Assembly (NCBI GenBank): GCA_026874595.1
Contig: CM049320.1
Coordinates: forward strand, 22,515,714-22,579,713
Direction: 5' to 3'
From: Sipunculus nudus
Lineage: Eukaryota; Annelida; Sipuncula; Golfingiida; Sipunculidae
Length of the DNA stretch: 64,000 nt
This document shows positions 58,839 to 64,000 of this stretch, piece by piece. Made by a program: the position numbers and the translations under genes. Each line of letters starts with the position of its first letter. Position 1 is the stretch's first letter. Below the pieces are notes generated by a model. It was given only the letters and a program-made list of their open reading frames with translations, had not been told where the DNA came from and did not search any database.

Positions 58839-60204
58839 TCATAATTTAAGATAGTATTTATATAGCGCTAATTCTCCGATAAGTCTGCCTCACAACACAT
58901 ACACTCACTTACAAAGCACAATTTCCCCGAAAACCTCTCGCGTGCTGATCCATTAATTGTAACTGACTTAAGAAAAACAAAAGATGCATGAACAAACGCT
59001 TTCCGAAAAAGATAAGTTTTTAATTCGTTTTAATTATGTAAGAGTCGGTTGTTAAACTCAAATAAACACAAAATCTTTCATAAATAGCATACAGGTCGAC
59101 TAATATTAAAGGTAAAAAAATCGCATTATATATCACCAAACCTGCCAGATGATAAATTTTAATTAGACTAGACCTACTATCTAATAGAAGGAATAGCTCT
59201 AGAGGACAATAACAGTCAAATTATCAAATTATTATTGTTGTTCGTTACTATTACTGTCATCATAGCTGCATATGACCAAAATGGTTTCAAACACCAGGGA
59301 CTTTCATTCATGCATGCAATCGATTAATCAGTCATAGATATTTAATAGCAAATCATATTATCTATACATATTATGTTATAATATTTTTCTTAACCGTATA
59401 GTCATCATAGTAGCATGTACATGCTATTTTTTTCATGATTCTCTATCTGGCTCTGAATATTAATAAAGCTAGTTAAATAATGTTGAAAAGTATAAAAAGG
59501 ATAAAACATCAGTCAGCACTATCATAAATAAAAAAAAATGCAGAATGCGTTAATTTGAGACTTGATTTCCTTCGTGGCAATAAGAAAGAAATAAAAAGTT
59601 TAAATCACTGCAATGGGAGGAGTTAACAACTTATAATATTGTTTAATAAACTGCTGACAAATGGTCAATACATATTCACACAGAACAACACAAAATGTAG
59701 CTATGTCTTAGTCGCCAGCGCCCCCTGGTGGTCACAGTTGCAAACCAAATAATAGGGTTCTAATCATTTGGTCCATGCATGATAAAATGACTAAGTTTTA
59801 AGTCTGTGCATTCAGTCATCTTAGAGAAGAATGAGAAAGAAACACTCTAACCTACATACAAGACGATCAGACTATCTACAGTGCAAAGTTGTAATAACAT
59901 GTTTACAAATTCAGGTAAGCCACAGTGATTTGTATTAAATTATCTACTTTTGTCATTACCCGTTAATGTTTAACAGTTTGCAATACAAAATTTTCATTTG
60001 TAATCAACAAAATAATTTGATATTATGCACATATCAAATGAAAAAGTGGCCTCAATTATAGAAACAAGGAAAAAAGGCAAAATGTTGTACCTTGTGACCT
60101 TGGTGAGTTTAAATATGACCTTTAAATTCATATTTAGCGATGGCATCCACCCACATCTTTTCAACATCCCAACACTGGACAGATCCCACATGGATGCCTG
60201 CTAT
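58839..60204. other. Unannotated stretch
   Basis: Contains a lone CAGCGCCCCCTGGTGGTCAC block at about 59716, related to the repeat cluster at 36756-39530. Open frames at 59994-60207 overlap on both strands and have no recognised domain. Confidence 0.5.
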
Positions 60205-60207
60205 TAA

Positions 60208-60702
60208 AGTAGGCCGCACACAAAGCGGACGAGACGAGACGAGATCGGACCGGACTTGAATCCGGTCCGGTCCGCTCAGTTTGCGGCAGTTGGCGGACCG
60301 GACTGCCAGTCCGGGACCGCTCCGGACCCAGTCCGCTTGAGTTTGCTCTGTTTGCGGCGGTTTTAGGACTGCACAGGAGCAACTCAGGATCGGTATAGCT
60401 TTAAATTATTAGAATTAGCTTATTTAGCCGGAATTGACATGAAATGGTTATGGTATTTTGCATATTAAATACTAGTATATTATATTAAACTGTCATTTTT
60501 TTTTTCTGAGCTTCATATATAAATGATATAAAAAGTATATAAATGAGTATTCATTGTTGGTAGGGACTTCTTACTATTCGATGGATAGAGTTCCACCACG
60601 TCGAAGCCAAAAAAAGAGCATTGTTGTTTATCTGGAATGTCTTCGAACCATTTGGTGACCGATTTTGAGCTTTTATATATAATAATTATATATTTTACCG
60701 GA

Positions 60703-60770
<68 letters not shown>

Positions 60771-61551
60771 TTAGCTTCTGTAAGACACATATATTCAGAT
60801 ATATTTATATATATACTTAATCACATTTCAAATATATTACAATAAAGTCTAATGTTTTAGAATAAATTTAAGGTATTTGGGTTTCAAGTGGAAGTTAATT
60901 CTAAAATGAGTTTAGATATACTATTTCATGGTAAATTCTTATTCTTAATATATTATTTGCAATATATAAATTATATTCTCTGAAAAGGGGGCGGGGGCTG
61001 ATTACACTGACCATCCCTCCTAGCCAAGAAGTGTGTGTGTGTGTGGGAGGGGGGGATAAATATCCTCGATCAGCCCCCCCCCCCCCCATACTGAAGCCCC
61101 TGGGTATAAAGTGGCATACTATATCACAAATTCACCTGTCATATTTATACCATGCTCGAGACCTTCCATGCAGTAGGCCGGCCATTTTCACAATAGTACT
61201 CACCTGCATTTCTTTGCAGAGATTTTCATAGGCCCCTTGTGCGATTCTTTTTCTTAACCATTCCTTCATCACACGGACTGGTACATCACTAGCTGATTCC
61301 CTCATATCTGTCTCATCATCAACAAGTAATAATGCTAAAGCAATACGTTTCTTTCTGTTTCTGTTTCGAGTTCTGCTTAGAACACCCGCCATTTTCACCG
61401 GTTGAATTAATTTTGAGCAATCCGGTCCGCTCTGTGTGCTACCCGTTCAAGACAGGAGCTGCAGCAGGACGCGTGGTTGCGGACTCTCCAGGATTTCTGG
61501 TCCGGCCGGTCCGTTCCGATCTCGTCTAGTCCGCTCTGTGTGCGGCCTACT
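60208..61551. mobile_element. PIF/Harbinger transposon, 1.34 kb, with TAA duplications
   Basis: The left end AGTAGGCCGCACACAAAGCG matches the inverted right end, which finishes CGGCCTACT at 61551. TAA directly flanks both ends (60205-60207 and 61552-61554), the 3-bp duplication typical of PIF/Harbinger. Inside the TIRs lie GC-rich CGGACCGG-type subterminal repeats. A relic of the transposase N-terminus lies on the minus strand, and a TA array (60705-60765) and poly-C tract (61075-61087) have grown within. It is too short to be autonomous. Confidence 0.88.
61132..61398 (-). pseudogene. Harbinger transposase N-terminal relic
   Basis: The 88-codon minus-strand frame begins with a basic R/N/K-rich stretch, continues with KKRIALALLL, and has MKEWLRKRIAQGAYENLCKE. 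This corresponds to the W-x-R-x(n)-GAY-N-L block near the start of HARBI1/ALP1-type transposases, before the DDE core. After about residue 70 the similarity stops. No DDE core is seen, so this fragment cannot be an active nuclease. It lies between the TIRs of the Harbinger element. Confidence 0.6.
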
Positions 61552-61554
61552 TAA

Positions 61555-62138
61555 CAAGCGATGTCGTAAAAATAATTATAAATGACTTTTCAGAGTTTGG
61601 CTGGCTCACTTTATAAGGTGGCTCCGTATCTAATTGTAACTCCACGTGCTGTCTATACGTGTAACTGACATTGACCACTGGCTGGTCAAATCTCATTATG
61701 GCACTGAACAATGCGGTGATGACTGCTATAAGAAACACCACCCTGGTTCATGTCTCTCTCAATGAACATCCTGAACCTAAAGCCACATTGGTCAGATTAT
61801 CATAACAATTTTTCTTTACTCCTTTGACCGTCTGATTAGTCTCAGTTAATAAGCAGATCATGACTGAAACGATTTTAAAAATCAAACACATCTCAGTAGT
61901 TTGATGGCTTGTCATTAGTCAAAACTATTACAATCTTCGATTTCCGGCAAGCAACTACCCCCCCCCCCCCTGGCATTTGTGACACATGATCAACATGCCC
62001 TTTTGAGATTTATTATGGTTAACAGTAAACAAAACTTATCTTCATTAAAAAAAAATGAAAAATCTTATAACAGGTTACAGAAAATATGTCAGGCCAGGAG
62101 GTGCCTGTAATTGCATAGAACATTTATTTTAATGGTCA
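61555..62138. other. Unannotated stretch
   Basis: Has a short poly-C tract near 61960. Nothing else is recognised. Confidence 0.5.
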
Positions 62139-62142
62139 ATAT

Positions 62143-62824
62143 TGTTACGGAACCTAATGACAACGGATCATGTAATCGCAACGAGCATAAATTTTGTCAT
62201 GGAGATTAAAAAAAATCAGATTGTGTAACACTAGGCAGAGTGAAATGTCTAGGGGAATGAATAAAGAAGTCAGTGTTTTTTGTTAACAAATAATTAAAAT
62301 TTATTCTTAAAACAATCTTAACATTACAATATACTAAATCAATACAATTACACAGTATAAAAACACAGTATAATAAATAAAGTGTACATTACCTGGATAC
62401 CACCACTGTCACAGCGACAACAAGTCCTTTAAAACGTATAATCAAGATGATCAGTTCACATAAATCTTCTAGAGAATAATAGTACAATTCAATCACAAAA
62501 TTAATCTGTTGTAATTCAAAAGTGAAGTTCTTGTAATAATCCCGAAAACAAACTGGAGACAGGCGCTACTTAACCTGCATAAAGTTCGTAGAATCTAGAG
62601 AACATAACAATACATAATACACACGCCCAAAGAACATTACAAGACACTCCCTAATAGAGCGCGACCAGCACAGAAAGTTCCAGATTAGTATGGCCGCTGT
62701 GTTTCTACACTTCAGACCCACTCGTGGGCCGGCCAGCTGCACGTCTCCCATGGCAACGGACAATGCTAGCGTCACACAGACTCATGTAATACTGCTGCAC
62801 ACAATAAAAGAGACACCTGTAACA
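62143..62824 (-). mobile_element. Solo LTR, Ty3/Gypsy-type, minus strand
   Basis: TGTTAC at one end and GTAACA at the other, flanked by a 4-bp direct duplication ATAT (62139-62142 and 62825-62828). Its reverse complement matches LTR A (12127-12618) at both ends and over its second half. It is 682 bp long with no internal region attached, as expected after LTR-LTR recombination. It is a fossil; the clear edges and duplication suggest it is not very old. Confidence 0.85.
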
Positions 62825-63033
62825 ATATGTATAACAAAATTCAAGTTGATCACTGGTTGAAGAAAAAACTTGCTAATGCTGTCCAAATGGCCATAATTGC
62901 AAGTATAAAATGGCACTCGTCTCGATGCTCTGTCGTTTTACAGATCGAGTTCAGCTCTCGATTGGCATGGCAGGGTCTTCGCTGCTGGGATTGGTGAAGG
63001 GAATGTATGCAGCTTTTGCCTTTGTGACTGTGG

Positions 63034-63381
63034 GTGCTGTATCTTTTCTTTAAAGTCACCGGTGCGGGAAAAACGGTGGCGGTCTCTGGCGGCTTTCTGC
63101 TCGGCTTGGTGGCATCACGTTTATTGGCTCTCAAAATTATGCTTAAGGGGCGTTCAGGGCTCGGGTCTTTACCACAGCAACCTGTAGCTGCTCGACAAAG
63201 CGAAAAACATTTTCAGTCAGTCAGACTGGCACTTTGGAATAACCGTAGTTTAAAGGGGCCCAATCACCTATCTGACCTTTACAAACTTAAGGTAATCCCT
63301 TGGAGCTTTCATAAAAATAGGCCAGAAAACGTGGATATCACTGCACACAGATTGCTTGTTTTGTTAATATCAACATGTTAA
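63034..63381 (+). pseudogene. Possible LINE endonuclease-start fragment
   Basis: The 115-codon open frame includes VRLALWNNRSL about 70 residues in, followed by LSDLYKLK. This is reminiscent of the beginning of AP-endonuclease domains in CR1/Jockey-type LINEs (a LxxALWNxRSL block then a DL motif). Nothing downstream continues the endonuclease. It could equally be chance. Confidence 0.25.
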
Positions 63382-63589
63382 TAATATGTGGGGGCCCGCC
63401 AAAATAATAAAAAAACAAGGCCTACAGGCCTAATGCGAACCTGTGCATTGGGAAAAACACCAGGTATTATGCTTCAATGCTGGACCATTACTTTTCATGT
63501 ATATGAACAATGCAGGTACTAAACATTTTGAATAAGAAACAATTACACAAACATCACTGCTGAAATTCTGGCATGGGTGCACACAACAC

Positions 63590-63810
63590 TAAAAAGATTG
63601 TAGCTGGCACCACCAGTCTTGTATACAACGTAGCTATCAGAGATATATACATATGCCCAATTTCAGACTGATATATCAAACCCCTCCTGAGAAAAACGCA
63701 GGGACACACACTGTGCAAAAGTCATTGTAGGTGGCGACACCTATCTTGTGAGCGAGAAAGCCATCAAAGACACATAGACAGGTCAAAATATTAGGCCAAT
63801 ACATCAAGTT
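63590..63810 (-). repeat. Degenerate copy of the GGCGCCACC repeat family
   Basis: GCTGGCACCACCAG (63605) and GTAGGTGGCGACACCTA (63729), with intervening ATATATACATATGCCCAATTT-like blocks, correspond to the inverted 41340-41870 repeat. Confidence 0.5.
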
Positions 63811-63898
63811 TACCTTGAGTCTGATGCATGGGGCTGAACAGGCTTAGTGGAGAAAGGCTGTTGCCCCGAGTGAACTGTGACAAATTGCTTGCTCAGGT

Positions 63899-63995
63899 TA
63901 CTGCACTGAGTGAACTCATGACCTGCACCTGGCTAGACTGAGTGAACTTTTGACCTGTACCTGGCTGCACTGAGTGAACTCTTGACCTGTTGCAT
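63899..63995 (+). repeat. 32-bp minisatellite, three units
   Basis: Units start ACTGAGTGAACT at about 63905, 63937 and 63969 and continue TGACCTGyACCTGGCT. A degenerate unit precedes them near 63867. The array may continue past the window end. Confidence 0.85.
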
Positions 63996-64000
63996 AATCT

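Overview
The window looks like intergenic and intronic DNA from an animal, most likely a bivalve mollusc. The pointers are one multi-exon neuropeptide-type GPCR, very dense TA, GA and CT microsatellites, many long C/G homopolymers, a Gmr1-like Ty3/Gypsy fossil, and dispersed repeats whose ends carry TTTAGCTCAG hairpins next to GTCCGTCGTCCGTC tracts, as I remember from bivalve genomes. The species call is inference. No prokaryotic signature was seen.

Only one stretch is convincingly a host gene: the last coding exon (25850-26664, +) of a class A peptide GPCR, covering TM3 to the C-terminus. Its 5' exons were not found, so they either lie outside the window or were missed. Almost everything else that can be interpreted is mobile or repetitive DNA.

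Layout: 1-3000 holds a GA microsatellite and two copies of a dispersed repeat. 3003-5184 is a hairpin-ended element built of ~337-bp units centred on the palindrome GGTGGCGCCACC. 5560-6215 is a broken gag-like retroelement fossil. 7345-10985 is bounded by ~260-bp inverted repeats. 12127-17345 is a retroelement nest: an LTR, a short 139-bp LTR with tRNA-like pol III boxes, an exact tRNA-Pro primer-binding site, a Gmr1-like gag/protease/integrase fossil, and an opposite-strand Gypsy integrase fossil. 18600-24100 holds small tandem repeats. 25850-26664 is the GPCR exon. 28441-33094 is a near-perfect 2.33-kb tandem duplication that partly contains a second hairpin-ended element (29273-33962). 36161-39530 is clustered repeats. 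39704-43915 is a segment with a diverged inverted paralogue at 55690-58338. 43985-44771 is a third hairpin-ended element.

The right third contains several bounded DNA transposons: a 2.03-kb element with repeat-built TIRs (47057-49087), a MULE with ~795-bp nearly identical TIRs and a decayed FLYWCH/MULE transposase (49964-54326), a hAT-type element with an exact 8-bp target-site duplication that carries the inverted paralogue as cargo (54793-58830), a PIF/Harbinger element with TAA duplications (60208-61551) and a minus-strand solo LTR with a 4-bp duplication (62143-62824). Coordinates of repeat edges are by eye and may be off by a few bases.
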